Positions 7,054 through 15,555 are shown, counted from the stretch's first letter. The stretch: 35,712 nt of DNA from CBIHON01 sp966211965 (GCA_966211965.1 CBIHON010000051.1:1-35712); one strand, 5' to 3'. Notes: generated by a model not told the origin, from the letters alone. Numbers and translations: made by a program.

Positions 7054-8349
7054 ATGGACGACAAACTGCAATCAGAACCGGAATATGTCGCGATCGAAGA
7101 ACTGCGGGTCGGCCTCTATGTTCATCTCGACCTTAGCTGGATGGAGCACAACTTCGCGCGCAACAGCTTCAAGATCAGGGACAAGGCGCAGATCGAGGAA
7201 ATCAAAAAACTCGGTCTGAACCGCGTCCGCATCGACCCGTCCTTGTCCGACCACAAGCAGCCGCCGTCCGCCCCTGTCGCAGCCAAACCGGTAGCGCCGA
7301 AAGCCCCTCAGCTCAGTCCGGAAGAAACGGCGCTGCTCGATGCAAAAAAAGCGCGCGTCGAGCGCCTGAACCAGCAGATCGCGGCGGTTGCGCATTGCAA
7401 AAAAGAGTTTTTGAAAGCAGCCAATACGCTGAAGAACATCTCGCTCAATCTCTTTTCCAGGCCGCAGGAAGCGCATCGCGACGCCGATCAACTGGTGCAG
7501 CAAATGCTGGACTCGCTGCTGACCGACAAGGACATCGCAATCCACCTGATGAACGACAAGGGCGCCGGCGAAGAGAATTATTATCATTCGCTCAACGTCG
7601 CGGTGCTGGCGATGTTGCTGGGCAAAGAACTGGCGCTGCCATCATCCGACATCAAGCTGCTCGGGATGGGGTGCCTGTTTCACGATATCGGCAAGGTCGA
7701 AATCCCCGACTGGGTAGTACTGAAGACCACGCCTTTGACGCGCGCGGAAAAGCATTTGCTGCAGCAGCATTGCCAATACGGCGAAACGATCGCGCACAAG
7801 ATCGGCCTGCCGCCGCGCGCGATCGACATCATCACGCAGCACCATGAATGCATCGACGGCAGCGGCTACCCCAATCATTTGAAAGGCGACCAGATCTCGC
7901 CGCTGGCCGGCATCGTCGCCATCGCCAACACCTATGACAATCATTGCAACCGGCCCAACCCCGCCGATTCGCTGAGCCCTTACGAAGCCCTGTCAACCAT
8001 GTTTGCGCGCCAGCGCGCCCAGTTCGATCCCGGGCCGCTGAGCGTCTTTATCCGCTGCATGGGCGTGTACCCGCCGGGCACCATCGTCAAGCTGTCGAAC
8101 AATAGCCTGGGGATGGTGGTGTCGGTAAATTCCGGCAAACCGCTGCGTCCCAGCATCTTGATTTACGATCCCCAGGTGCCGAAGGAAGAAGCGCTGATCA
8201 TCGATCTACTCAACGAGCCCGAGCTCAACGTCACCGCCAGCATGAAGGCTGCACAACTGCCGCGCGAGGTGTACGACTATCTCAGCCCGCGCAAGCGGAT
8301 GATGTACTTTTTCGACAAGCCCAAGAACGACGCCAGGACGCGGCCTTAA
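7054..8349 (+). CDS. HD-GYP domain protein, probable cyclic-di-GMP phosphodiesterase
   Basis: This 431-residue cytoplasmic protein has an N-terminal DUF3391 domain (about 10-140), usual in this subgroup, followed by an HD-GYP domain. The metal-binding HD pair is H210-D211 in FHDIGKVEIPDW, HHE is at 263-265, and GSGYP at 269-273, so the active-site motifs are intact. HD-GYP enzymes hydrolyse cyclic-di-GMP and so lower its level, promoting motility over biofilm. No transmembrane segment or receiver domain is visible. The gene begins 56 bases after the MgtC-family gene and may be cotranscribed, with no obvious functional link. Confidence 0.92.
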   Translation: MDDKLQSEPEYVAIEELRVGLYVHLDLSWMEHNFARNSFKIRDKAQIEEIKKLGLNRVRIDPSLSDHKQPPSAPVAAKPVAPKAPQLSPEETALLDAKKARVERLNQQIAAVAHCKKEFLKAANTLKNISLNLFSRPQEAHRDADQLVQQMLDSLLTDKDIAIHLMNDKGAGEENYYHSLNVAVLAMLLGKELALPSSDIKLLGMGCLFHDIGKVEIPDWVVLKTTPLTRAEKHLLQQHCQYGETIAHKIGLPPRAIDIITQHHECIDGSGYPNHLKGDQISPLAGIVAIANTYDNHCNRPNPADSLSPYEALSTMFARQRAQFDPGPLSVFIRCMGVYPPGTIVKLSNNSLGMVVSVNSGKPLRPSILIYDPQVPKEEALIIDLLNEPELNVTASMKAAQLPREVYDYLSPRKRMMYFFDKPKNDARTRP

Positions 8350-8375
8350 AGGCCAGGCCGCATGGAACTCAAGGC

Positions 8376-9137
8376 TCAAACCCGCACCGCTTCGATCAGC
8401 GCCGCATCGATCGCAAACGAATAGTCCTTTTCCACCTTGAAGTAGGACACAACCTCCTGCGGCGCCGCATCCCACAGCGAGCGGATCGCGACGACCCGCT
8501 CGGCCGGGGTACGCATTCTTCCCACCCACGCATCGAAATTCAAGTGCAACTTCCAGCTTTGACTATCGATCGGATGCAGGCCGGCCTGTTCCAGCCGGCC
8601 GGTCCAATGCGCGACGCTGTAATTGCGCACATGCGAAGCGTCGCGCAGCACTTCGAGCGCTTGCAGATAGGTGTCGGCCACTGTGGCAGGCGGCGCAACC
8701 ACGTCGATCACCAGGCATTTGCCGCCGGGTTTCAGGACACGGAAAATTTCCGCCAGCCCGGCTTCGAATTTACTCCAGTGATGCGCGCTGTAGCGGGTGC
8801 AGACCACGTCGAAGCTGGCGGTTTCAAACGGCAAGGCTTCGGTGCTGCCCTGGCGCGTTTCGATATTGTGCAAGCCGCGTTCGCGCGCCGCGCCTGCAAC
8901 CACGGCCAGCATCTGCTCGCTCAAGTCATAGGCGACTACCTGCTTCGCATACGGCGCCACCGCAAAACTGGCATGGCCGGCGCCGCAGCCCAGGTCCAGC
9001 ACCATTGGATCGACCTGCCGTTTCACCCGGTCGGCAAGCTCTTGCAGATCGCGCCCCTGCGCGTGCACCGTGCTGGCCAGATAAGCCTCGGCCACCGAGC
9101 CGAATTGTTCCGTTACGAGTTGATCCTGAGTCCGCAT
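8376..9137 (-). CDS. Class I SAM-dependent methyltransferase (YafE/UbiE-like)
   Basis: This 253-residue protein has a Rossmann methyltransferase fold. Motif I is VLDLGCGAGHASF (about 46-58), motif II region VVAYDLSEQML, motif IV FDVVCTRYSAHHW, followed by FRVLKPGGKCLVID. The sequence most resembles the E. coli YafE group of UbiE/BioC-like enzymes; the methyl acceptor is unknown. It could be confused with BioC of biotin synthesis, but it is over 20 kb from the bio genes and no substrate motif decides this. CGGAG precedes the ATG. It converges on the HD-GYP gene with a 26-base gap. Confidence 0.85.
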   Translation of the reverse strand: MRTQDQLVTEQFGSVAEAYLASTVHAQGRDLQELADRVKRQVDPMVLDLGCGAGHASFAVAPYAKQVVAYDLSEQMLAVVAGAARERGLHNIETRQGSTEALPFETASFDVVCTRYSAHHWSKFEAGLAEIFRVLKPGGKCLVIDVVAPPATVADTYLQALEVLRDASHVRNYSVAHWTGRLEQAGLHPIDSQSWKLHLNFDAWVGRMRTPAERVVAIRSLWDAAPQEVVSYFKVEKDYSFAIDAALIEAVRV

Positions 9138-9411
9138 GTCATTCTCCGGTAATTGATCGAACCTCCACTGTAGCGATTTCCCATACTGTTACAAGACAAG
9201 CACTTATACTGGTATGAAATGTAATAGACTGCGCCCTCGCTTATCTCGACCCATGCTTCGCCCTATCTGAAACTGGAGACACTGGCTCGGTCGGCAGGGT
9301 AAAGCGGCAGCAATGCCGCTGGGGCGGTTTTGCATAAGCCCTAAAAAGCAATAAAAAGACCCGAGCTGAAGTATGATGGTGCCACTCGAATCAACCAGCA
9401 AGGAAATGACT

Positions 9412-9789
9412 ATGCAATGGACTGCCTGGGTAACGCTTGCCGCTTTGGCCGTGTATTTCTGGACCGCAGTGAATGTCGCCAAGGCGCGTGCCGCCTATAA
9501 AGTGCCGGCGCCGGCGATGGACGGGCCGCTTGGATTCCAGTGCGCGGTGCGCGTGCAAGCCAATACGGTGGAACAGATCGTGCTGTTTTTACCTGTACTC
9601 TGGATGTGCGCCTCTTTTCTGGGCGACCGTTGGGCAGCCATCGGCGGCGCACTCTGGATCATCGGCCGCATCGTGTATGCACTGGGCTACTACCGCGCGC
9701 CGGCCAAACGCCATATCGGCTTCATGATGACGATGGCATCCGTCGGTGCGCTGGGGATCGGCACGGTAATCGGCTTGCTCATGCGTTGA
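9412..9789 (+). CDS. MAPEG family membrane protein
   Basis: This 125-residue protein has four predicted membrane helices and the MAPEG signature region FQCAVRVQANTVEQIVLFLP (about 43-62), equivalent to the glutathione-binding ERxxRAxxNxxE pattern. MAPEG proteins include microsomal glutathione transferases; bacterial members are mostly uncharacterised inner-membrane proteins. The ATG at 9412 is preferred to 9406 and 9373 because AAGGAA at 9400-9405 then sits six bases away. It is separated by 274 bases from the divergent methyltransferase. Confidence 0.85.
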   Translation: MQWTAWVTLAALAVYFWTAVNVAKARAAYKVPAPAMDGPLGFQCAVRVQANTVEQIVLFLPVLWMCASFLGDRWAAIGGALWIIGRIVYALGYYRAPAKRHIGFMMTMASVGALGIGTVIGLLMR

Positions 9790-9822
9790 TGCTTTAACTG
9801 CAGAAAAAGAAACGTCCGCAAC

Positions 9823-10260
9823 ATGAAGAAAATATCGCCCGTCGACACTTCACAGGACAACCTCGTTGCATACGTCGCCAGCGTCGTCATCGTGGCGCTG
9901 GCGATCGTGATCGGTATCGGCTGGTATTATTTTCAATCGACGGAAAGAATCAGAGTGGACGTGGCTTACGCCAAGGTCGGGCCGCTCAAGGTGCAGACGC
10001 AGGGCTTCACCATCCGCACCACCGTGGCGGTGCAAACCCGCCCGAACAACGATCGCTGGACGCTGGAACAGAGAAGAATCCTGGAAAGCGTATTTCAAAA
10101 GACGCTGGCGGAAACCGACCCGAAGACCATCCTCACGGCAGACGGTATGCAAGCGCTGCAAAACTTGCTCAAGAACGCCGGCAATATGGCGCTCAATACC
10201 TCAGTCGTACAGGGGGTGGTGCTGACTGATTTTCTGCTGGTTGCAAACGAAGATCAATGA
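9823..10260 (+). CDS. FliL-like single-pass membrane protein
   Basis: This 145-residue protein has a short cytoplasmic N-terminus, one transmembrane helix (about 14-38, VAYVASVVIVALAIVIGIGW) and a periplasmic domain. The arrangement, the LEQRRILESVFQKTL helix and the ending VVLTDFLL resemble FliL, the flagellar basal-body protein that ends in a similar (Y/T)xFxxQ strand. No flagellar genes are near, so it may be a FliL-domain paralogue with another role. It follows the MAPEG gene by 33 bases. The assignment rests on pattern alone. Confidence 0.5.
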   Translation: MKKISPVDTSQDNLVAYVASVVIVALAIVIGIGWYYFQSTERIRVDVAYAKVGPLKVQTQGFTIRTTVAVQTRPNNDRWTLEQRRILESVFQKTLAETDPKTILTADGMQALQNLLKNAGNMALNTSVVQGVVLTDFLLVANEDQ

Positions 10261-10272
10261 ACCAAGCGGGAT

Positions 10273-10294
10273 AAAAAAGGCGGCCCCGCTTTTT
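10273..10294. terminator. Bidirectional rho-independent terminator
   Basis: A-run, GC-rich inverted repeat (GCGG/CCGC with a one-base bulge) and T-run lie between two convergent genes, the FliL-like gene (stop at 10260) and the PhyH-type gene (stop at 10297). On either strand the hairpin is followed by T residues. The loop is very short, so folding may be shifted by a base or two. Confidence 0.55.
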
Positions 10295-10296
10295 GA

Positions 10297-11058
10297 TCAA
10301 TCAACCATCTCTTCACCGGCAGCCGACCTGCTTCCGGGAATCGGCAAATTGCTCTGCCCGCGATATGCAAATACCACCGAAGTCTTGACCGTGTCGCTGT
10401 TGTTTCTGCCAGCCGCGTGGAACAGTCCACTATGGAAAAACACCACGTCGCCCTGCTGCAGTTCGAGCCCGATGCCTTGCTTGAACAGCGCCTGGTTTTG
10501 CGCCAGATCCGGTCGTAAGAAATCCAGTCCGTCGAGTTGGTCCGGCTCGATTTGCATCCGGTGCGACGCGGGGATGAATTGCAATCCGCCATTGCCCGCG
10601 AATTCCGGCCCCAAGGCCAGCCATACCGAAATCAGGTCGGGCCGGGTGAAGGACCAGTAGCGGATATCGCGATGCCAACTGGTAGCCGTGCCGAAATTTG
10701 GATGCTTGGTCATCACGCAGTTGTGATGCGCTTGCGTCAAGCAAGCCGGCTCACCCAAGAGCTGATTCAATTTCGTCAGCAAACGCGAGTCCTGGGCCCA
10801 TGTCCGAAAAACCTGGTCGCGCCCATAAGCCCGGCGCAGCCGGCGTACCGTCCTGCCGCCCGGGGCATCCAGCGAATCCGGCGCGCCCGGATAACCGACC
10901 TCTGCTTCGTATTCCAGCGGTGCGACCGCCTCGCGCAAATGCCGCTGCGTGACGGCCAGCATTTGTTCGCATATTGCCGGCGCGGCCATCCCGCGAAACA
11001 CCAGGTAGCCATCTTGTCGAAACTGTTCAAGCTGTTGCTGCGTGAGCGTCATTTCCAT
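10297..11058 (-). CDS. Phytanoyl-CoA dioxygenase (PhyH) family protein
   Basis: This 253-residue non-haem Fe(II)/2-oxoglutarate oxygenase is of the PhyH type. The facial triad is H129 and D131 (SWHRDIRYW) and H213 in FFHSGLFHAAGRNNSD. R232 in FAYRG is a candidate 2-oxoglutarate anchor. Family members hydroxylate very diverse small molecules, including ectoine, lipids and secondary metabolites, so the substrate is not predictable. The start region offers ATGGAAATG; the first ATG was kept. The ribosome binding site is weak. Neighbours give no pathway hint. Confidence 0.82.
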   Translation of the reverse strand: MEMTLTQQQLEQFRQDGYLVFRGMAAPAICEQMLAVTQRHLREAVAPLEYEAEVGYPGAPDSLDAPGGRTVRRLRRAYGRDQVFRTWAQDSRLLTKLNQLLGEPACLTQAHHNCVMTKHPNFGTATSWHRDIRYWSFTRPDLISVWLALGPEFAGNGGLQFIPASHRMQIEPDQLDGLDFLRPDLAQNQALFKQGIGLELQQGDVVFFHSGLFHAAGRNNSDTVKTSVVFAYRGQSNLPIPGSRSAAGEEMVD

Positions 11059-11105
11059 TGTGCCGATTCCCCCTCGTTGCGCCAGATTATATAGCTCTTG
11101 CTTTC

Positions 11106-11507
11106 TTACTTGGCCGGCGCCGCCAGCGGTTTGCCCTTCTCCACTACATAGACGCCGACCAGTTTGAGCGGCACCGTGCCGGTATTTTTTGCGTCATGCA
11201 CCTTGCCGGCCGGGATGACGAAACCATCGCCTGCCTTGACCTTGCGCGGCGCTTCGCCGTCGATATGCAACTCGCCCTCGCCTTCCAGCACATAGCTGAT
11301 CTCATCGCCCGGATGGGTATGCTTGCCGGCAATGACACCAGGAGCAATCTCCACCCGCGCGATCACCGCTTCGCGATTCTCGACCGAGACATCGGCTTTC
11401 TGCACAATGGTGCGTTGGATGCCCGTGCTTTGGGCAAAGACGGGGACGGCACTCGCCACACCGAACGCGCATACCAGCACAGCCAGGCAATTTTGTTTGC
11501 GATTCAT
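11106..11507 (-). CDS. Secreted single-domain cupin protein
   Basis: This 133-residue protein has a signal peptide (hydrophobic core LAVLVCAFGVASA, likely cleavage after VFA at residue 25) and one cupin barrel. Motif 1 GKHTHPGDEISYVLEGEGEL gives metal ligands H63, H65 and E69; motif 2 supplies H104 in IPAGKVHDAKN. It should act in the periplasm as a metal-binding protein or small enzyme. AGGAC precedes the ATG. It follows the PhyH-type gene on the same strand with 47 bases between, so the two could share a transcript. No substrate can be named. Confidence 0.83.
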   Translation of the reverse strand: MNRKQNCLAVLVCAFGVASAVPVFAQSTGIQRTIVQKADVSVENREAVIARVEIAPGVIAGKHTHPGDEISYVLEGEGELHIDGEAPRKVKAGDGFVIPAGKVHDAKNTGTVPLKLVGVYVVEKGKPLAAPAK

Positions 11508-11703
11508 GACAGTCCTATTGGTAAATGAATGGAATCAAGGAAGATTGCAGCAAGTCAAAGTCGTTTCAACAAAGACGCGGCCGCAAGTATTACACCATAA
11601 AAATTGAGAGGCCTATCGGCAAACGAGCCGGGCCATTCAATGAGAACTGAAGGACGTCTTTCCCATCAAATTTATGCCGACCTAAGATTTGATGGAGGAC
11701 AGC

Positions 11704-12114
11704 ATGGCAAGCAGCACCCTTGACCCCGAGAACCTGACAGCCGGCCCGGACCGCACGGTCGGGCTTGGCCACGGAACGAAAGCACTGGGACCCAGCGACA
11801 GTTCCGATAGCGGCAGCGATTTGCAAGGTGCGCCGGGACTGGCTCATCAACTGCAAATGGACTTGGACACCGGCACCACCTCGGACCCGGAAGAAAGCAC
11901 CGCGAATAATACGGCCGGTCCCGACGTCGGCGATGCCGATCTCGACAGCGATACCGACTCATCCGGCACCGGCGAACGGGCCGCCGCTGCGCGCGATACG
12001 GTTGTGCCCGACGGTGCCGATATCGATGTCGATCATATCGAAAGCAGGAAGAGAAAAGACCTTCCCGGCGCGGTGGAACGGCAGGCCGAGCGGCCCGGCA
12101 ACGGCGGAGATTAG
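11704..12114 (+). CDS. Acidic low-complexity conserved hypothetical protein
   Basis: This 136-residue protein is rich in Asp, Ser, Gly, Thr and Ala, with blocks such as ALGPSDSSDSGSDL (about 27-40) and DADLDSDTDSSGTGERAAA (about 76-94). A short basic patch, ESRKRK, is at about 113-118. No membrane segment, signal peptide or known domain is visible; it is probably intrinsically disordered. GGAGG six bases before the ATG at 11704 supports translation and this start. I recall similar proteins in Oxalobacteraceae without assigned function. It is flanked by two cupin genes on the opposite strand. Confidence 0.65.
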   Translation: MASSTLDPENLTAGPDRTVGLGHGTKALGPSDSSDSGSDLQGAPGLAHQLQMDLDTGTTSDPEESTANNTAGPDVGDADLDSDTDSSGTGERAAAARDTVVPDGADIDVDHIESRKRKDLPGAVERQAERPGNGGD

Positions 12115-12217
12115 CGCAGCACCCGGCCGCCGAAGTTCATCAGTTCGCGCATGCCGTCGAGCGCGGCCGGTTCCGGCGTTGACTTGCTGCAGGCAGGAAC
12201 GGATCGCCTCACGCATT

Positions 12218-12538
12218 TTAATAAAACACCGCCAGCCAGATCGTGTCTTCCGTATCGCTGGTCCAATCGACACGGTGCGCCTCATGTGCCGGAATGTTCA
12301 GATACATGCCTTCGGTCAAATGGATGACGCGGTCGTCTTCTCTGAAGCGCACCTTGGCCTCGCCTTTGAGAAGCAGCACCCATTCAGACGCATCCTGGTC
12401 ATACCAGAAGCCGGGTTCGGAGCAATGGCCCCGCGACACGATGCGCTCGATTTTCAGTCGGCCCGATTGCAGCAGGCAATCCGCCATTTCCCTTGGCAAC
12501 GCATCCGGGATGTTTTGATAAAGATTGCCGGCTTTCAT
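12218..12538 (-). CDS. Small cytoplasmic cupin protein
   Basis: This 106-residue protein is a single cupin barrel without a signal peptide. Key parts are PGFWYDQDASEWVLLLKGEAKVRF (motif 1, with E52 in place of the usual histidine-rich ligand set) and GMYLNIPAHEAHRVDW (motif 2). It belongs to a widespread family of small cupins of unknown function. GAGGAA lies six bases before the ATG. It is divergent from the DUF2867 gene with a 125-base spacer. Confidence 0.8.
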   Translation of the reverse strand: MKAGNLYQNIPDALPREMADCLLQSGRLKIERIVSRGHCSEPGFWYDQDASEWVLLLKGEAKVRFREDDRVIHLTEGMYLNIPAHEAHRVDWTSDTEDTIWLAVFY

Positions 12539-12663
12539 GGCGATTCCTCTTCATTTGTCGACGTAAAATACCCCGACCGGATGGCGCATCCTACACTGGC
12601 ATGGGAAAGCCGGTCAAAGGATAATCCCGATACAAACCCTCAAACTATCAGAGGACGAACATC

Positions 12664-13179
12664 GTGCAGCCAATACCGGTTCCGGCAAACAGCAAGATCA
12701 GCACGTTCATGGAGGACGCGTATTTTTCCGACGCGTTCGAGACCGGCATCCAGGCCACAGGAAAAAGCGCCCTGGCCCTTTATCTCGACGCTGTCGCGCA
12801 TACGCCGAAGTGGATCGATTTTCTGATGGTGATGCGCAACCGGATCGTCGCACTGTTCGGCCTCAAGAATATCGGGCGCATGAGCGATGTGAAATCCATG
12901 CGCGCCGATGCCTGCAAGGTCGGCGACCGCGTCGGTATTTTCTCTATTCTTTTTCTGTCTGACGATGAGGTCATCCTGGGCGATTTCGACAAGCATCTCA
13001 AGGCGCGGGTGTCGGTCTACAAGTACAGCGCGGAGGGCAAGCACAAGCTGGCAGCGAGCACCGTAGTCCACGTCAACAACTTTCTCGGCCGAGCCTATCT
13101 TTTCTTTGTAGTGCCGGCTCACAAGATCATCGTGCCGGCCATGATGGCGCGCCTTGCCGCTGCAGCAGGCGGTGCCTGA
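12664..13179 (+). CDS. DUF2867 family protein
   Basis: This 171-residue protein matches DUF2867: an N-terminal YFSDAFET segment, then ALALYLDAVAHTPKWIDFLMVMRNRIVALFGLKNIG (about 37-72) and a C-terminal beta-rich part with VYKYSAEGKHKLAASTVVHVNN. The family is often fused to NAD-dependent epimerase domains, but this copy stands alone. The start is GTG at 12664 with GAGGAC about ten bases upstream. No function is known. Confidence 0.78.
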   Translation: MQPIPVPANSKISTFMEDAYFSDAFETGIQATGKSALALYLDAVAHTPKWIDFLMVMRNRIVALFGLKNIGRMSDVKSMRADACKVGDRVGIFSILFLSDDEVILGDFDKHLKARVSVYKYSAEGKHKLAASTVVHVNNFLGRAYLFFVVPAHKIIVPAMMARLAAAAGGA

Positions 13180-13348
13180 AGAAATCGGCTCCTGCACCGG
13201 ACAAGCCCGATAGGAAGGCGACCCTGCTATTTCCCCCGAAAGCGCCACCGCGGCCGCGTCGGCCGGCAGCGTTGCAGATAATGGCGACTCGATGAAAGTC
13301 ACCTCGGCAGTGAACAATCGGGACAGCTTGTCCGAGCCAGGCGGACAG

Positions 13349-13354
13349 TATAAT
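13349..13354 (+). promoter_or_regulatory. Candidate -10 box TATAAT
   Basis: A perfect TATAAT lies 75 bases before the GTG of the COG3915-type gene. The best -35 candidate, TTGTCC at 13328-13333, is spaced 15 bases, shorter than ideal, so the promoter call is tentative. Confidence 0.35.
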
Positions 13355-13429
13355 CATCCGGCATCGACGCGCCGCCGCACCTGAGCGCCGATGGTAAGCT
13401 CCCGACACCAATACCGATAGGATGCCGCT

Positions 13430-14011
13430 GTGAACAAACGACAATTCTTGACTGCCGCCGCGCTGTGCGGCGCTTCCTTGCCATCGCTGGCGCAACAAGC
13501 TCCCAAGATGGCACGCGGTCCGGTCTTGCTGACCGTGACCGGCGCCATCGGGCGCGGCAACCGCGGCCCTTTTGATCCGGCGCTCGACCAGATGATGAGC
13601 AAGCAAAAGGTCACATTTGAAAAAGCCCATAGCTTCGACTTCGCCGCCATCACCAAGCTTCCGGCAATCAGCATCAAGCCGACCATCGAATACGACGCCA
13701 AGCCGCATACGCTGAGCGGTCCGGCGCTGCTCGACGTCATCAAGTCCGCAGGGGCGCAAGCCGGCCCGGATACAAAGATACTATTGCGCGCAATCGACGG
13801 CTATTCGGTGGTGATGCCGCTGGCCGATGTCCAGAAATATCGCTTCATCGTCGCTACCCATCTCGACGGCCAGCCCATGCCGCTCGGCGGCCTCGGCCCG
13901 CTCTGGGCGGTCTACGACGCCGACCGCATTCCGGAACTTGCCGCCAAGCCGGTCAACGAACGCTTCGCCTTGTGTCCCTGGGGCCTGTATCACATCAATG
14001 TGCAGGCGTAA
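13430..14011 (+). CDS. Exported molybdopterin-binding-fold protein (COG3915-like)
   Basis: This 193-residue exported protein has an N-terminal signal (FLTAAALCGASLPSLAQ, without a twin-arginine pair) and a domain related to the sulfite-oxidase/YedY fold: KPHTLSGPALLDVIKSAGA (91-109), RAIDGYSVVMPLADV (120-134) and GGLGPLWAVYD (153-163). It lacks the active-site cysteine that binds molybdenum; the only mature cysteine is C182 near the C-terminus. It is therefore probably not a catalytic molybdoenzyme. The start is GTG with AGGATG upstream. Such proteins are often found near sensor kinase genes, but here none is adjacent. Confidence 0.78.
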   Translation: MNKRQFLTAAALCGASLPSLAQQAPKMARGPVLLTVTGAIGRGNRGPFDPALDQMMSKQKVTFEKAHSFDFAAITKLPAISIKPTIEYDAKPHTLSGPALLDVIKSAGAQAGPDTKILLRAIDGYSVVMPLADVQKYRFIVATHLDGQPMPLGGLGPLWAVYDADRIPELAAKPVNERFALCPWGLYHINVQA

Positions 14012-14251
14012 CAGGCCGGTGCTGCCTGCTTCAGTGAGATGAGTTTTTTGCCCCCTTGTCGTCGTGACCGGCACGGCAGCATGGTTTTCCATAACAGCAG
14101 TAAGGTGGAGAAGGCCGGAGGCGTTGCAAGGCTGCACACGGCGAGAATTTTTTCTTGCCCGCCGGGTGTGGCGATGCTAGCCTGAAACCGAAAAATTGCC
14201 TTGGCTCAATGTGAGCCCACGGCGTTTTTCCATCACACAAAAGGGGGGATT

Positions 14252-14455
14252 ATGAAACTTCTACGCGTATTGATCGTTGCCGCCGCATCGCTCGCCTTGA
14301 TTGCCCCGGCAGCCTATGCCAAATCCACGCCCAGCGGCGCCAGCAAGAGCAGGGCGACCAGTTCGTCGGCGAAGAATGCCAGAACCAGCGGCGCGGCAAA
14401 GAGCAAGGCCACCAGTTCTGCAGCGAAGAATAAAAGATCCAGCAAGAAGAAGTAA
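14252..14455 (+). CDS. Small secreted Ser/Ala/Lys-rich basic protein
   Basis: This 67-residue protein has a clear signal peptide (MKLLRVLIVAAASLALIAPAAYA, cleavage after residue 23). The mature part of about 44 residues consists of near-repeats of SGA-(A)KSxATSSxAKN and ends in KRSSKKK. The composition is strongly basic and probably disordered. AAGGGGGG seven bases before the ATG at 14252 is a strong ribosome binding site and fixes the start. Similar tiny basic exported proteins exist in Burkholderiales without function. Confidence 0.7.
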   Translation: MKLLRVLIVAAASLALIAPAAYAKSTPSGASKSRATSSSAKNARTSGAAKSKATSSAAKNKRSSKKK

Positions 14456-14561
14456 ACCGGTAGGCCGGGACCGGTTCAACGCTTGTTCCGGCCGCAGATG
14501 TTTTTCCTGCCTCTTTTCATTCTGCATTGCCGCAGCGTCCTCGGCATACAATTGCATGGAA

Positions 14562-14975
14562 TCACGATTCTTTTGCACCACGCTGGAAACGTGCAACGAT
14601 CCGCTTGAGTTCCTGCGGATCAGCCGCCTCGATCTGTTCCAGTAAATCGATCGCAGTCTCGCTCTTGCGATTTTTATATCGCGTCTTGATCGCCTCGACG
14701 TCCCGGTAAACCGCCTTGAAGCGTTCCAACGCGCGTTTCGCCTCATCCGGCGTAAGACTCTCCGGCTCCACCATCGACATCAGCACGTCGGACAGGATGC
14801 CGATCTGCCGGCCATAGGAATTGGCTTCGAAGACTTCCTTTTCGATGCGGCCATCACCGGCCCGGGGCGGGATCGAACCGAAGAACCACTGGGTATCGGG
14901 AGCGACCTCCTGCGCCAGCGTACCGCTGAAGGGAAAATGATATTGGGGAAGCCAAAGAAAATTCCACGAAAACAT
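14562..14975 (-). CDS. Hypothetical protein
   Basis: This 137-residue protein belongs to no family I recognise. It begins with an aromatic-rich segment (MFSWNFLWLPQYHFPFSG) and continues with charged, likely helical sequence (TPDEAKRALERFKAVYRDVEAIKTRYKNR, about 75-103). No signal peptide or membrane helix is convincing. The reading frame is open across 414 bases with normal codon use, which supports a real gene, but the ribosome binding site is weak. It is convergent with the small secreted protein gene. Confidence 0.55.
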   Translation of the reverse strand: MFSWNFLWLPQYHFPFSGTLAQEVAPDTQWFFGSIPPRAGDGRIEKEVFEANSYGRQIGILSDVLMSMVEPESLTPDEAKRALERFKAVYRDVEAIKTRYKNRKSETAIDLLEQIEAADPQELKRIVARFQRGAKES

Positions 14976-15153
14976 GAGCTTATTCTGTAAAGATTAATAA
15001 CAGGATCACGTCAGCCGAATTCCTCTTAATTATTTGGACCCTAGACCTTGCATAGAAGGAACTTCATCGGTAATGTGGTGAGGTGGATGCAAAAACCTCC
15101 GCCGGTCTTGTTCTCTTGCTAATGCCGGCGATTAAAAGACAACGGGAGTCTCT

Positions 15154-15555
15154 ATGCCAGAACCTGACGAACCGGTGGAAGCACCTAAACGGATTCTGAT
15201 CGCTGAAGATGAGCCAAGCATGGCACGCGCTATCAAGCGCGTACTTACCCGTGCCGGCTTTGAAACGGTGATCGCCAGCGATGGATTTTGGACCGGCTCC
15301 CTGCTCTATACGTTCAAACCGGATTTGATCACGCTCGATCTCCGGATGCCCGGCCTGGATGGCCTAGACGTGCTGCGGTTCCTGAAGCACGCGACGTTTC
15401 CCTTCAAATTCAAGGTCTTGGTAGTGTCGGCGGAAACCCAGGATCGCATCAACCAGGCACTTGCGCTCGGCGCTCATGGTGCATTGACCAAACCTTTTGA
15501 AAACGCCGACCTGTTGCATGCAGTGCGGCTCTTGTGCGAAACGCAAGAAGCTTAA
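15154..15555 (+). CDS. Single-domain response regulator (CheY-like receiver)
   Basis: This 133-residue protein is a receiver domain only. The acidic pocket is E18-D19-E20 (LIAEDE), the phosphoryl-accepting aspartate is D62 in LDLRMPGLDG, the conserved Ser/Thr is S92 and the lysine is K113 in LTKPF. There is no output domain, so it must act by protein contact or as a phosphate sink. No histidine kinase is adjacent, so it is an orphan. GGGAG precedes the ATG. Confidence 0.88.
   Translation: MPEPDEPVEAPKRILIAEDEPSMARAIKRVLTRAGFETVIASDGFWTGSLLYTFKPDLITLDLRMPGLDGLDVLRFLKHATFPFKFKVLVVSAETQDRINQALALGAHGALTKPFENADLLHAVRLLCETQEA

Noticed and set aside
8376..9137. Methyltransferase as BioC of the biotin pathway
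   Set aside because: It resembles YafE more than BioC and is over 20 kb from the bio genes, so the link is unsupported.
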